A stretch of DNA of 35,022 nucleotides from Triparma columacea (lineage: Eukaryota > Sar > Bolidophyceae > Parmales > Triparmaceae): contig BRYA01000353.1 of assembly GCA_030267965.1 (NCBI GenBank), forward strand, positions 5,489-40,510, in the 5' to 3' direction. A model generated the notes under the pieces. That model was not told the DNA's origin. It saw only the letters and a program-made list of their open reading frames with translations, and made no database searches. Numbering within the stretch: the first letter of the stretch is position 1; each line of letters begins with the position of its first letter. Both the position numbers and the translations under genes were made by a program. Shown here in pieces: positions 1 to 8,800 of this stretch.

Positions 1-1088
1 TCCACCAGGCCCTTGATTGACGTGAAAATGGTGTTGACGTCCAACCTTCCCTCCCCCTCACTCGCTATTAGGCCTTGGCTCCGCATTGGTCTCCATATTG
101 ATCTCCGTATTGGTTTGTGATGTAACGCGCTTGTGCCTTCCAAGGCTTGGCTTCCCCGTGCACCCTCCTCAACGTCCACGACTTCCAACATTCCGACGAG
201 AGTAAGCGCAGTTTGCCCATATTCGTAGCTCACAAGCCTGATCTCACCCTTGACCCTCGCTCTCTGCGCATTCGTAGAAGTCGCAATCTTTACAAGTTTC
301 ATCTTTGCCTCCTTCGGTATGTTTTTCTCGTCCTCCGACTCTATTGCGACGCACTGGCCCGAGCCTTCATGACGGACGGCTTTGATTCTAAGGAGGTAGT
401 TGACGACTCTCGTTCCTTTCAGGAAATGTTGCCAAAATACAATCCTATCCCCCTTCTCCCTATGGATAGTGGTGCGTCGGAAAATTCCCGAATTACAGTC
501 GGTGAGAATATAATCGAGGACAAGCTGCTGCTCGTCATGAACGACTACGCCGACATTCGCTCTCTTAGTATCCCACGACTGCTCAATGATGCCTTCAACG
601 GCACCGCGCTTGACAAGCACGCCCACCATCTCCTCATGGGCTTGATTTTGCTTGTCTTTTATCTTATCTAGGGGAGGGTGAGTGTTGTTACCGTCCATGC
701 CACCATCAAGGGCTGCAGCAGATTCATTGACGGCCTCAGGGGCGGCAGTATTCTCTGCGGCAACCTCAGGGGCGTCGACATAGTCTTCAGTGGCCTTGGG
801 GACAACAGCGCGGCGTTGTGCTACCTCAATGGTCTCAACGCGGTCGGCGGCACGCTCGTGAGCTGCGGCGCGATCTGCAGCGGCCCTAAGGGTGACGGCA
901 AGGTCTTTTACAACCGTGACAATGCCAGCTGCAGTTGCGCCCTCGCCTGCTGCGTCCTTGACGGCGGCGGCAACTTCGTCGGCGGAAGATGCGGCAGCAG
1001 TAAGGTCGGCAAACAGTTTTGTTGTTATAGCCTTGAGCTGCACGATCATTTCCTCCCTCTCAGCGAGCAGATCTTCATGGTTATTCAT
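1..1088 (-). CDS. Alanine-rich protein with possible START-like domain (3' end off the window)
   Basis: The frame is open on the minus strand from the ATG at 1088 to the left edge, about 362 codons without a stop. The first ~25 residues look like coiled coil (LLAEREEMIVQLKAITTKLF). Next comes an Ala/Glu/Val-rich stretch of ~100 residues (TAAASSADEVAAAVKDAA). A more globular part follows, with alternating hydrophobic strands such as RVVNYLLRIKAVRHEG and YGQTALTLVGMLEV. The strand-rich half recalls START/SRPBCC folds, but I see no diagnostic residue, so that is a weak inference. The start is uncertain. The frame stays open upstream to another ATG at 1322, but an intron is plausible there: a CTAAC branch-like site and a cgcccccgcag acceptor lie just before LLLDREMNN. 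Plus-strand ORFs over this region are shadows. Confidence 0.6.
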   Translation of the reverse strand, partial: MNNHEDLLAEREEMIVQLKAITTKLFADLTAAASSADEVAAAVKDAAGEGATAAGIVTVVKDLAVTLRAAADRAAAHERAADRVETIEVAQRRAVVPKATEDYVDAPEVAAENTAAPEAVNESAAALDGGMDGNNTHPPLDKIKDKQNQAHEEMVGVLVKRGAVEGIIEQSWDTKRANVGVVVHDEQQLVLDYILTDCNSGIFRRTTIHREKGDRIVFWQHFLKGTRVVNYLLRIKAVRHEGSGQCVAIESEDEKNIPKEAKMKLVKIATSTNAQRARVKGEIRLVSYEYGQTALTLVGMLEVVDVEEGARGSQALEGTSALHHKPIRRSIWRPMRSQGLIASEGEGRLDVNTIFTSIKGLV

Positions 1089-1322
1089 CTCACGGTCCAA
1101 CAGAAGCCTGCGGGGGCGCGAAATAGATCGAACGACCGCAAATGGAGGTGAGTTAGATTGTTTGAAAATAATTCGCGTGCGACCGTCGCCAAGCCCTCCA
1201 CATTTAAAAAATCTTAGATGAAAATTTCGTCCAAATCCCCTAATGGCTCTCCCAAGGATGTTGGCCAGGTCCGAGAGACAGGCTGTTGTGTGGCCTCCTT
1301 CCTCCTTGCCTCTCTCTCCCAT

Positions 1323-1907
1323 CCTCTCTCCCCACCGATTCCTCTTCTGCCCCCGCCTTCTACACACCCCTCGCCTTCTCTCCCTCCTTACCTTTGTCTC
1401 GTCCCCTCGCTTTCCTTCCCCTCCACAAGTTTTCCAAGGTCTTCCTCCCGAAGCTTCGAGAATAGGAGAGCTTACTCTGAAGCTATGACTACCTCTCGAA
1501 CGATAAAAAAGACTTAACGAGGGAGAAACAATGAATACTTGGACACGGTGCTGTATAAAACTGCAATTAAAGGTACAGAACAAATATAAGGTTTGATATA
1601 TTTTTTAACCTGCTCTTAGCACAACAAATATCTGAGTGACTGGCTTTACTCGGTTTGTAAGTCTCACTATCAAATCTCATATCGCGAACGTGTCGGCTAT
1701 GAGTAGCCCTAAAGCCTAAAAGGTTGGGCACCGCCCTCCCTCCTTACCTCCCTCCCTAGGCTGATATTTTTTTGGGGCACAAGAGGTACGTCAAGAAAGC
1801 AGCGCAAGACACAACCCGGGCCTAATCTCTCGGTTTCCTGAAATAATCAAGTGAGCTCTATAAACAATACCACCTTAAATTAACCTCGCTCTTCCCTCCC
1901 CCCAACC
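1323..1907. other. Intergenic stretch, no gene seen
   Basis: Between the left-edge gene and the ArfGAP stop. 1290-1450 is strongly C/T-rich on the plus strand, which would be purine-rich 5' leader if the left-edge gene starts upstream. 1520-1900 is AT-richer, with stops in all frames. I find no tRNA-like fold and no conserved ORF. Confidence 0.5.
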
Positions 1908-3559
1908 TCAAGCTCCGAAGCTGCTGAAGAAGTCGTCGCTGGACATTGGCTGCTTCATCTCTACCTTCTTAACTTTCAATCCCCCCATATCTCCCCTGCT
2001 ACCTATTTCCTTGGGAGCCTCCGGTGGTTTCGGCTGTTCCGCCGCCTGCACAACGGGCGGAGGTCTAGGGGGTTCCGGTTGACCTCCCGGTCCCTCCCCA
2101 ACGTCAATGTCTCCCTCTGCCCCCCATCCATCGTTATCAAAGTCGTCGAAATCCTCCCTCACGCCCCCCCCGCCCCCGCTCCCGCTCCCGCTCCCTCCGC
2201 CCCCCACGGTGTCGCTCCCGAATCCCTTGTACTTGGTAGGTTTAACTTTAGTTTGTTCCTTTGCTTTCATCCTCAGCGCCTGCAGCCCGTCCATCCCCAT
2301 TCCCCCCGTTCCCCCCCCGTCGTCCGGCTCCGTGATAACCTTGGCGATGTCCCCGGCGGCCTGCTGGACACGACTCCAGAAACTACCTACGGCTTCGGAT
2401 GCATCACGCCCGGCGGTAGGGTTGTTTACAGCACTCACTGCACCACCCCAGAATCCTTCGGCTGTATATTTGGGTGTGGGGGGGGGGAAGCGAGAGAATT
2501 TAAGTCCATGATGTTAGCTGTATGTTGTGCGTCTTCATCTAACCTTATATTTCCCCTCCACCTCCCCCCCCCCCAAAGCCTCACCTTTCTTCCCTAGCTG
2601 TGCTTCCTCCGCTTTGGCTTTAGCAACCGCAGCCGCGTTCCCAACCATGTTCCCGATTCCCCCTAGCATCCCCCCGATCCCCGTCATGATACCGTCCAGT
2701 CCACCCCCCTCGTCCTCGTACCGACCGGTGGCGGGGTTGTAACTGCTGCTGCTTCCCACACCACCCATGCCACCAGAGGAGCCCCGGGAACTAGAACTCC
2801 CGACGCCACCCATGGAACCCCCGCCCATACCCCCGGCACCTCCCCCGAACTTCGCCCTCATCCTGTGTTGTCGTTGTGAGGGTGAGTATATTGTTTCGTC
2901 TTGCGTGTTGTATTTTTTTCTCCCCAGTCCCTTCCTAACCCCTCTCCCCCCCTCCCGCTTAATGCTCACCGTCTCTTAGCCTCGTCCTTAAGTTTCATCT
3001 GTCTCTCCACGTACTCCCCGTCCGTCTCTCCCCTCAGTCTCTCCATCCCATTAGGGTCCCCCCTGCTGTAGTCGACCTTCGCACCCCCAGCTCCTGAGGT
3101 GCTAGAGATACCACTGTAACCACCCCCACCACCCCCACCCCCGCCGCCGCCGCTGAAACCCCTCTCGCTAGCAGGTAGCTCAGTAGGCTCCTGTTCCCCC
3201 TTGACTCTAGCCTTAAGCACTAGTTTGTAGAGTTTGGCTGCTTCGGAGTTGTACTTCTGAGCGATCGGTGTGTCCCTCCTCGTTCCCCTAGCCTCTAGGA
3301 ACTCGTTCATCTTCTTGTTGCCTCCCGCGAACATGGCGGCGAGCTGTGTTGGTGCCCAACTGTCCATAGCCATGCTCCTAACGAAGCTGATGTGAACGCC
3401 TAAGGAACGGTGGACTCCTGAACACTCTAAGCAGAAGAGGTTGCCGTAGGTTACGGAGGCCCACTGGGGGTGGAGGGAGGAGCAGTCGCAGCACCGGTCG
3501 TTACCGGGGAGGGCGCGGACTATCTTCTGGTCGGACGGGGTCATTTGGGATGTAGACAT
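1908..3559 (-). CDS. ArfGAP (Arf GTPase-activating protein, ArfGAP1/Gcs1-like), 3 exons
   Basis: GTPase-activating protein for Arf small GTPases, expected to act on COPI traffic at Golgi membranes. Exons are 2970-3559, 2585-2862 and 1908-2461. Donors are gtgagc and gtgagg, acceptors acacag and atacag; the total is 1422 nt (473 aa). The N-terminal zinc finger is complete: C23, C26, C43 and C46 with the family's 16-residue spacing, followed by the arginine finger R51 in SGVHRSLGVH. After the catalytic domain (~residues 10-125) the protein is low-complexity, with poly-Gly tracts and GGMGG repeats. A conserved-looking AEGFWGGAVSAVNNPTAG segment spans the second intron. The C-terminus (MSSDDFFSSFGA) resembles the C-terminal motifs of ArfGAP1-type proteins. 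The ATG at 3559 is the only candidate start. The family call is firm; the exact subfamily is not. Confidence 0.93.
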
Positions 3560-4254
3560 GGTGTGTTATGGTGTATTTTTGAGGCCCTAATTGAGATATA
3601 GCTTTGTGTGTCTATATATCTGTATTGTGAGTGAATCGTGGATATGGGGTAAGGTGTTAGATAGCGGTTGGGGTACACGCTTGTAGCATTGGGTTGGAAG
3701 TGTTGGAGAGGGTTCGGAAATAAAAATGAGGATGCTGACTTTTTCAGCTAATTCAGCATCTTTTGGGGTTATATTTGTCGTACAGAGGATTTCAATGATA
3801 TAATAGAGGGCGTTCTGGGTGAATAAACGCTATAGTGTAACTTACAGGAAATTTAGGGGGCCCTAATTTCTGCCTTTCCTCTCTCTTCGACCTCCGACCT
3901 CGACCTTCAAAAACCTCAAAAACTTCCCTTTCTTGAAGAAATCAAGAGGAGAAATCAGGAAAAATCTAAAAGCAAAATAATATAAAATACACGCAAATCT
4001 ACGCAACCAAATATCATCACAAAGGTAAATATAAGACAGAGTAACCCAACAAAGGCTAGAGATATACACACTAACTTAAGGATACTAAAATGGCACCACT
4101 ATTGAGTTCAGCTGGCGATCTTTCACAAAAATACCACCAAAATATCACCTAGGACTCTATAATATAGTATACAAACATTCATCACGCCTCAATCATTCAC
4201 TCACCCCTCGCTCTCTCCTCTCTCATCCCTCTAATCTATCCCCCAGGCTTTAAA
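3560..4254. promoter_or_regulatory. Divergent promoter region (ArfGAP / plastid-protein gene)
   Basis: 695 bp between two diverging start codons, so it must hold both promoters. It has several TA-rich spots (tctatatatctgt at 3609-3621, taatatagtatac near 4161). The last 60 bp before the ATG at 4255 are C/T-rich, as expected for a leader. A minus-strand ORF at 3863-4069 has no protein-like character. No motif could be assigned. Confidence 0.4.
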
Positions 4255-5046
4255 ATGTTTTCATCACCAACATCTTCCAGTATCTCCCTCCTCCCTCTCC
4301 TCCTCCTCTTCCTCCCCTTCACCTCCTCCTTCCTCTCCCCCTCCTTCCTACCCCGCCTTTCAACCCTCCCCCTCCGAGCCTCCGTGTTCCCCACCTCGTT
4401 CCCCCCCTCTGGTATGGAGTTTTCCCTGGAGGAGAACGAGGACGCCGAGTCCATGACGACCGTCATGTACGTCCACCCCGATCTCTCCGTGACCTTCGGG
4501 GACACCACGGGACCACCCCCGGTTAAGTATGAGGGGGAGCTTAAGGTGGAAGAGGATACGGGGAGCTTCCAATTGAGTATTGAGAGGATGTTTCAGAGCG
4601 GGATACATAAACCTCCCAGCAGCGTTAATCAGGTCTCCGGTGAGACCGAAGGTGAGGGGGGGGGGGGGGGAAGGGGGGTTGATCAGGGCTTGAACCTTGC
4701 GGGTTTGGTGAGGGCTGAGGAGTGAGAGGTGGAGAGAGAGAGAGATTAGGTTTCTAGACCCCCCCAACGAGTAGCTGAAAAATGACCCCACCATCTTCGC
4801 ACTCCTTCTAACCCCTCTTCCTCTACTCCTCCCTCCACCCCAACCTACCTTTCAGCTACGGAAACAATGGGTGAGTTTACATTTTCAGTAAAGCGCGCCT
4901 ACTCTGGTACCTTCTCAATAATCGGTTCAGGTGTAGTCGGTGGTGAGGGTGTTATCAAGTGCGGGGATGACATGGACGTAGGGTACTTCTCGGTCGTGCA
5001 GGCTATCGAGGGGAACGAACTACCGGGGGTTAGTACCAGAGGGTGA
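4255..5046 (+). CDS. Putative plastid-targeted protein of unknown function, 2 exons
   Basis: Exons 4255-4639 and 4856-5046 (donor gtgaga, acceptor tttcag) give 191 aa in matching phase. The N-terminus is a strong signal peptide: a hydrophobic core ISLLPLLLLFLPFTSSF ends near residue 26, and SFLSPSFLPRLSTLPLRAS follows. That pattern, with Phe just after the probable cleavage site and then a basic, Ser-rich stretch, is what bipartite plastid leaders of secondary-plastid algae look like; targeting is therefore inference. The mature part is acidic, then beta-rich: HPDLSVTFGDTTGPPPVKYE, FQLSIERMF and, after the junction, TMGEFTFSVKRAYSGTFSII and DVGYFSVVQAIEG. I do not recognise a named domain. 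The intron holds a long G run (4659-4672), and a gtgagttt just inside exon 2 is a decoy donor. Confidence 0.8.
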
Positions 5047-5228
5047 GAACAATTAAGAGGATAGGTTGGGTGGGGGGAGGGAGAGAAGGAGGGGGATGGA
5101 AAGTAATTAAAGTGAAGTTAGGGGAACAAAGATAAGGAAACCGTTTTTTACAACGTCGAATGTCGAGCTGTTAGTTACAACAGAAAGCCTGGTAAATGTT
5201 TTCGTCTTTGGGCAGACCGGGGGGGGGG

Positions 5229-5906
5229 CTACTCTATTGTCCATTCGATCGCCACCGACGTTGGCGATCCGCATTCTCCTCCCCTCTTCCTATCCCCCCC
5301 CCCCTCCCTCTCTTCCCTAGCCTTCCTACTTCTAAGCATGACCCTTTCAAGGATCGCAGCCATCACCTCCTCCCCCCCCCCCTCGCCCGTGTTATCGACA
5401 ACGAAGTCCCAATCGAACGCCTTGTACCACCCGTGTATCCTGTCCATGTGCTCCCTCTCCCCCTCGTTAAGTTCCTCCCTTCCAGGTTCCACCACAAGCC
5501 TCGTCTGGATCCTCCTCCAGAGTGTCTCGTCCTCAACCTCGAGGTGTACGGAGTATATCTCTATCCCCGCATTGTCCCGTACCTCCTCCATCTGAGCCCT
5601 GATAACTGGGTCGAGGAGGTGGCCCTTATCACCGGCATAGCAAACAGCAGAGAAGGGGCTCCTGTCTGCGATGAAAACCTCCTCCTCAGAACTACCGTTA
5701 CCAGAGGCGACGCGGTGGTCGAGGAGACGGCTGAACCAGTTGCCTATCCATATGCTCTCCATTAGCATTGTCTGGGGGCTCATGCAATTGTAATGGGGCA
5801 TGGAGAGGAAGGCCTCGTCGAGTGACATGAAACCTGACTTTGAGAAAAGGGAGGTCAAGGTGGACTTTCCGCAACCGTGACAACCCTCTAAACATATCAC
5901 GATCAT
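5229..5906 (-). CDS. P-loop nucleoside/nucleotide kinase-like protein
   Basis: Single exon, 225 aa. A Walker A loop sits at the extreme N-terminus (GCHGCGKST, residues 8-16). Further on is FIADRSPFS (residues 78-86), matching the DRS/ERS element of deoxynucleoside and thymidylate kinases. A basic RRIQTR helix (residues 130-140) could act as the lid. These features support a phosphotransferase acting on a small molecule, most likely a nucleoside or NMP; the substrate cannot be read. The C-terminal ~30 residues are charged and low-complexity (REEREGGGDRKRGG). The start at 5906 is fixed by the Walker A loop, since there is no room for a targeting peptide; a cytosolic location is likely. It could also belong to the broader AAA_28/AAA_33 kinase-like groups. 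Confidence 0.75.
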   Translation of the reverse strand: MIVICLEGCHGCGKSTLTSLFSKSGFMSLDEAFLSMPHYNCMSPQTMLMESIWIGNWFSRLLDHRVASGNGSSEEEVFIADRSPFSAVCYAGDKGHLLDPVIRAQMEEVRDNAGIEIYSVHLEVEDETLWRRIQTRLVVEPGREELNEGEREHMDRIHGWYKAFDWDFVVDNTGEGGGEEVMAAILERVMLRSRKAREEREGGGDRKRGGECGSPTSVAIEWTIE

Positions 5907-6276
5907 GGATTATTAGCGGGAAGGAAAACTTGGTTGACCTGATTTGGACCTGATTTGGACCTGATTTTTGAGGGTCTTTGAAATCCTTGAAGCAGAAAAG
6001 GTGGGAAGCATTTTTGAATGATTTTTTTTTATTGCAGGCTACAATGGGGATCAGCAGCAGAGAGAAAAGGGAAAGCATGGCCACGGGGGGCGGGCGGAGG
6101 CTGTTGCGTGAGATGCTTTTTTTGTCTTCAGTTGAGGTTAGGTCCCAAGCTTTTTATGTGTGTACGAAAGCTAAATAGCGGGAAAGATAACACTTATCTA
6201 CCGTGCACACAACTCCAACTACACACAAAAAATATAACCCGCCAATTTTTGCTTTAAGTGTATTCATTATTCCACT
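5907..6276. other. Intergenic, no gene seen
   Basis: Region between the kinase-like start and the RPL26 stop, both on the minus strand. It contains a three-fold near-repeat of ttggacctgatttt (5932-5968). Short plus-strand ORFs at 5978-6178 and 6018-6257 overlap in different frames and look random. It probably holds the RPL26 3' end and the kinase promoter. Confidence 0.4.
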
Positions 6277-6693
6277 TTAGTCGACTCCACCCATGGCATT
6301 CTCATCGGCACCAGTGCTAGTCTCCCTGTTCTTCCTGTCGAGGCTCTTCTTCCTGTCCGCGTCCATCTTGAGCTTGGTGATGACGACCTTGCTCGCGTTG
6401 ATCCCGACCTGGATCGTGGCCCCGTTGGCCTTCTCCCTGGTGACACGCTCAATGTGGATGACAAATTTACGGCGGGGGCAGGCGACAATCTTTCCCTCGC
6501 GGTTCTTGAAACTTCCACGGACGACAGTGACCTCGTCGTCAACACGGACGGGCATGGAGCGAACTCCGTACTTGGCCTGGAGCTCCTTGGAGAGGTTGGC
6601 GACCATGAGCTTCCTGCGAGACTCGGAGTCAGCTCCGAAGTGAGCCTTGCGGCTCTTTCTGCGGGACGAAGAGACAGAGGTAGAGTACTTCAT
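6277..6693 (-). CDS. RPL26: Cytosolic ribosomal protein uL24 (RPL26)
   Basis: 138 aa in a single coding exon, close to the usual eukaryotic length (~140-145). The N-terminus [20 protein letters not shown] is typical of eukaryotic L26. The KOW motif is at residues 51-70 ([18 protein letters not shown]), followed by [18 protein letters not shown] and the [10 protein letters not shown] strand. It is a 60S subunit protein near the polypeptide exit tunnel. The ATG at 6693 lies 5 nt after a consensus acceptor (ccttccctag, AG at 6699-6700) with a ctaac branch-like site upstream, so a 5'-UTR intron probably ends directly before the start codon. The gene shares an upstream element with RPL31 (see repeats). 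Confidence 0.97.
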   Translation of the reverse strand: MKYSTSVSSSRRKSRKAHFGADSESRRKLMVANLSKELQAKYGVRSMPVRVDDEVTVVRGSFKNREGKIVACPRRKFVIHIERVTREKANGATIQVGINASKVVITKLKMDADRKKSLDRKNRETSTGADENAMGGVD

Positions 6694-7078
6694 CTTATCT
6701 AGGGAAGGTTGAAGAGGGGGGGGTTAGAAAGAGAAGGGTGAGGTAAGGGGAGGGGAGAGTGGGGTGAGGTTGGGGCCATGAGTGCAGAATCAGAGGAACG
6801 TTCCAGCGCCCGTTGCATTGCTGATGTGGGGAAATTGCCGTTTTATTCCATTGTGTGTACATTTTGAGGCGCTCTCGAGCTTCTCATCCTTCCCAAACAA
6901 AGGGCAAACCCATTCAGTCTCGTGAGGCCATGTAAGGCAAGGTCCAATATTTCAATGATTTCGTTGTTTTGTGTCATGTAATGGAGCTACAACTATAGGT
7001 CTATATATATAATCACAGCGATGTAGTCGTATGTGAAAGTACAATCAGGTTGACGGTTATTTTGGCAAAAGTCTCAAG
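6694..7078 (-). promoter_or_regulatory. RPL26 leader and proximal promoter region, with probable 5'-UTR intron end
   Basis: In the RPL26 direction the order is: the shared element (7079-7320), a TATA-like stretch (tatatatata, 7002-7011), AT-rich sequence, then a C/T-rich block 6705-6775 ending in the acceptor at 6699-6700. A donor for this 5'-UTR intron could not be fixed. No ORF here looks coding. Confidence 0.45.
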
Positions 7079-7320
7079 CTCGAGATCGGGTCACAAGGTG
7101 GGGTTGTTCTGGCTTAAGTGGCACATTCATCGGCATTCGTTCATTCGTGAGGTCTTAAATCTACACAAGTGGCACATTGCTTAAAGGATGAGTTGTGTTG
7201 CGCACGTTTGGAAGAGTTTGGAGGATGAGGACTCACTGTCGATTTTGGCTTTTTCTTGATGAGGAAATTGGGTGATGAGACATGTTGGAGATCGCTTCAA
7301 AATTGTGATGGTTGTGACGG
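7079..7320 (-). repeat. Shared ribosomal-gene upstream element, copy 1 (before RPL26)
   Basis: Matches copy 2 at 8377-8621. Bases 7202-7291 are identical to 8499-8588 (90 of 90). Outside this block the match continues with substitutions: ctcgagatcgg at 7079, ggggttgtt, and two gtggcacat motifs at 7118 and 7169, 51 bp apart in both copies. The near edge is 386 bp upstream of the RPL26 ATG. On the minus strand it carries a canonical donor-like gacagtgagtcc, so part of it could be a 5' leader exon. The conserved reading of the block is probably a consequence of DNA identity, not proof of coding. Confidence 0.85.
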
Positions 7321-7628
7321 GTGGGGGAGATGGGGGTGGAGGGGGAGCGTTGGGGGTTACTTTCAGCATGTTCGGGTTTGGTTGGGCGGAGGAACGTGAC
7401 ACAAGTGATTTTTTTGAGTTTCATTCCGAAGTGAAAACAAGGTCAAAAACATGCCATCACTGAAAAACATTGGATCACTCCAACGCGACATCGAAAAGCG
7501 AACAACGAGCGATCTGTAAGAGCGCGTACTGTGGTGTGTGTGTGGAACTCAAGCTGGGGCAATGAGCGATCGCGATAAAAACAAAACCGTAAACAGCATT
7601 TATTTCATGACCTTGCAGCCATTATTAT
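7321..7628. other. Intergenic between copy 1 of the element and the RPL31 stop
   Basis: A G-rich stretch (ggtgggggagatgggggtgg, 7320-7339) is followed by unstructured sequence and the RPL31 3' flank. ORFs crossing it on both strands are in low-complexity or repeat sequence and lack protein character. Confidence 0.35.
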
Positions 7629-7964
7629 TTACTCAACCTTCTCGGTTGTAAGTCCCTTGAAGGAGGCAACCTCCACAGATTCAACGAGAGTGTAGAGAGC
7701 CTCATCGGCCTCCTCGTCATCATTCCTCTTCCTGCTAAGACGCACACGGATCCTCACGGGCACGTTCTTGACTCCCTTGGACCACACCTTCTTGTTGAGA
7801 TCGGCACTGAGGCGGACATCCTTGGTTCCCATGCTCTGTTCGGCGAACTTCCTAATCTCCTTGATGGCGCGGGGGGCACGCTTCTTGAAGGAGACGGTCC
7901 TGATGCGCTTGGAAAGCACGATGGTGTAATCGCGGCTGATCAAATCCTGCTGAACCTTTCCCAT
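7629..7964 (-). CDS. RPL31: Cytosolic ribosomal protein eL31 (RPL31)
   Basis: 111 aa in one coding exon; yeast and animal eL31 are ~113-125 aa. The family signature runs end to end: [20 protein letters not shown] near the N-terminus, [20 protein letters not shown], then [20 protein letters not shown] and RLSRKRND. It is a 60S protein close to the exit tunnel. The ATG at 7964 is preceded by ATAATA and then a consensus acceptor (tctccgtag, AG at 7971-7972), the same arrangement as in RPL26, so a 5'-UTR intron is likely. The second copy of the shared element lies 413 bp upstream. Confidence 0.97.
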   Translation of the reverse strand: MGKVQQDLISRDYTIVLSKRIRTVSFKKRAPRAIKEIRKFAEQSMGTKDVRLSADLNKKVWSKGVKNVPVRIRVRLSRKRNDDEEADEALYTLVESVEVASFKGLTTEKVE

Positions 7965-7970
7965 TATTAT

Positions 7971-8171
7971 CTACGGAGAACAAGCAAGTGAGTGAGTAGA
8001 AGGGGGGGGGGGGGGAGGGGTTAGTGGAATTCGGGGTAAAGGTGATGGAGGTCATGACAAAGGACGCAAGGGAATGAGACGAGGGATGGAGGAAAATGTC
8101 AAAAGGCAATCAGATGGGCGGTAGGCGATATCGTAACGGTAGTGTAGAAAGACCGTCCACTCAGGCCTCAC
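7971..8171 (-). other. Probable 5'-UTR intron of RPL31
   Basis: On the minus strand a donor ttttcgtgaggcc (GT at 8171-8170) and an acceptor ttctccgtag (AG at 7972-7971) bracket 201 nt. Inside are a cactaac branch-like site (~8021-8026) and a C run of about 15 (plus-strand G run near 8002-8015). The acceptor is convincing. The donor is one of several possibilities, and gtgagtcc in the shared element would give a longer intron. Confidence 0.5.
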
Positions 8172-8376
8172 GAAAAACGACTCAGAGGAGAGGAAGTGCC
8201 AGTATACAACAAACCCCTCCCCACTGCTGATCGTTGACTTGGTTCATATTTCAGGAGAATCGTCGTTTTCGAATACACCACTACTTCATAGGTTGGAGTG
8301 TAGATATATAGTCGCTGAATTGTCGTCGTAATTTGGGTTGCATAACAGGCAGGGCTGTATTTGGACTTCTCTGGAT

Positions 8377-8621
8377 CTCGAGATCGGATCTGTGGTGGGG
8401 TTGTTCCGGGCTGGGTGGCACATATATCGCATTTCGTTCGTTCGAGAGGCCTTAAAAAGACACAGGTGGCACATCGCTGAAAGAGGACGGGGTGTTTGGC
8501 ACGTTTGGAAGAGTTTGGAGGATGAGGACTCACTGTCGATTTTGGCTTTTTCTTGATGAGGAAATTGGGTGATGAGACATGTTGGAGAGCTCTTCAAAAT
8601 TGTGATGGTTGTTGTGACGGG
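8377..8621 (-). repeat. Shared ribosomal-gene upstream element, copy 2 (before RPL31)
   Basis: Same orientation and internal order as copy 1: ctcgagatcgg at 8377, gtggcacat at 8415 and 8466, then the perfect 90-bp block 8499-8588. Small differences follow (gagctc for gatcgc, gttgttgtg for gttgtg). It sits 413 bp upstream of the RPL31 ATG. A TATA-like tagatatatag (8302-8312) lies between it and the gene, much as in copy 1. Upstream of it (8622-8800) I see only A-rich and G-rich stretches. Confidence 0.85.
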
Positions 8622-8800
8622 CGGCGGGGGTTGGAGGGAATGGCTCGCGTTGACGGGTCGAAGTAGGGGTGGTGTCATTTTTCGCCACGTCCCATGCGAA
8701 CCTGGATTCAAGTGAAAAAAATCAAAAATGCTTTTGTGAAAAACAATGCAACACGACAGCAGCGCCACCGATCTCTCCCCCCCAAATCTCCCACCGACCC

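Noticed and set aside
147..1221. Three plus-strand ORFs (147-671, 678-1151, 892-1221)
   Set aside because: They are fragmentary and mutually overlapping, while the minus strand is open throughout with coiled-coil and globular character.
4856..4890. A second, very short exon ending at gtgagttt, with ttttcag as a further acceptor in the plastid-protein gene
   Set aside because: Reading straight through keeps the frame and the protein pattern (TMGEFTFSVKRAYSG); splicing here would use an intron of about 20 nt.
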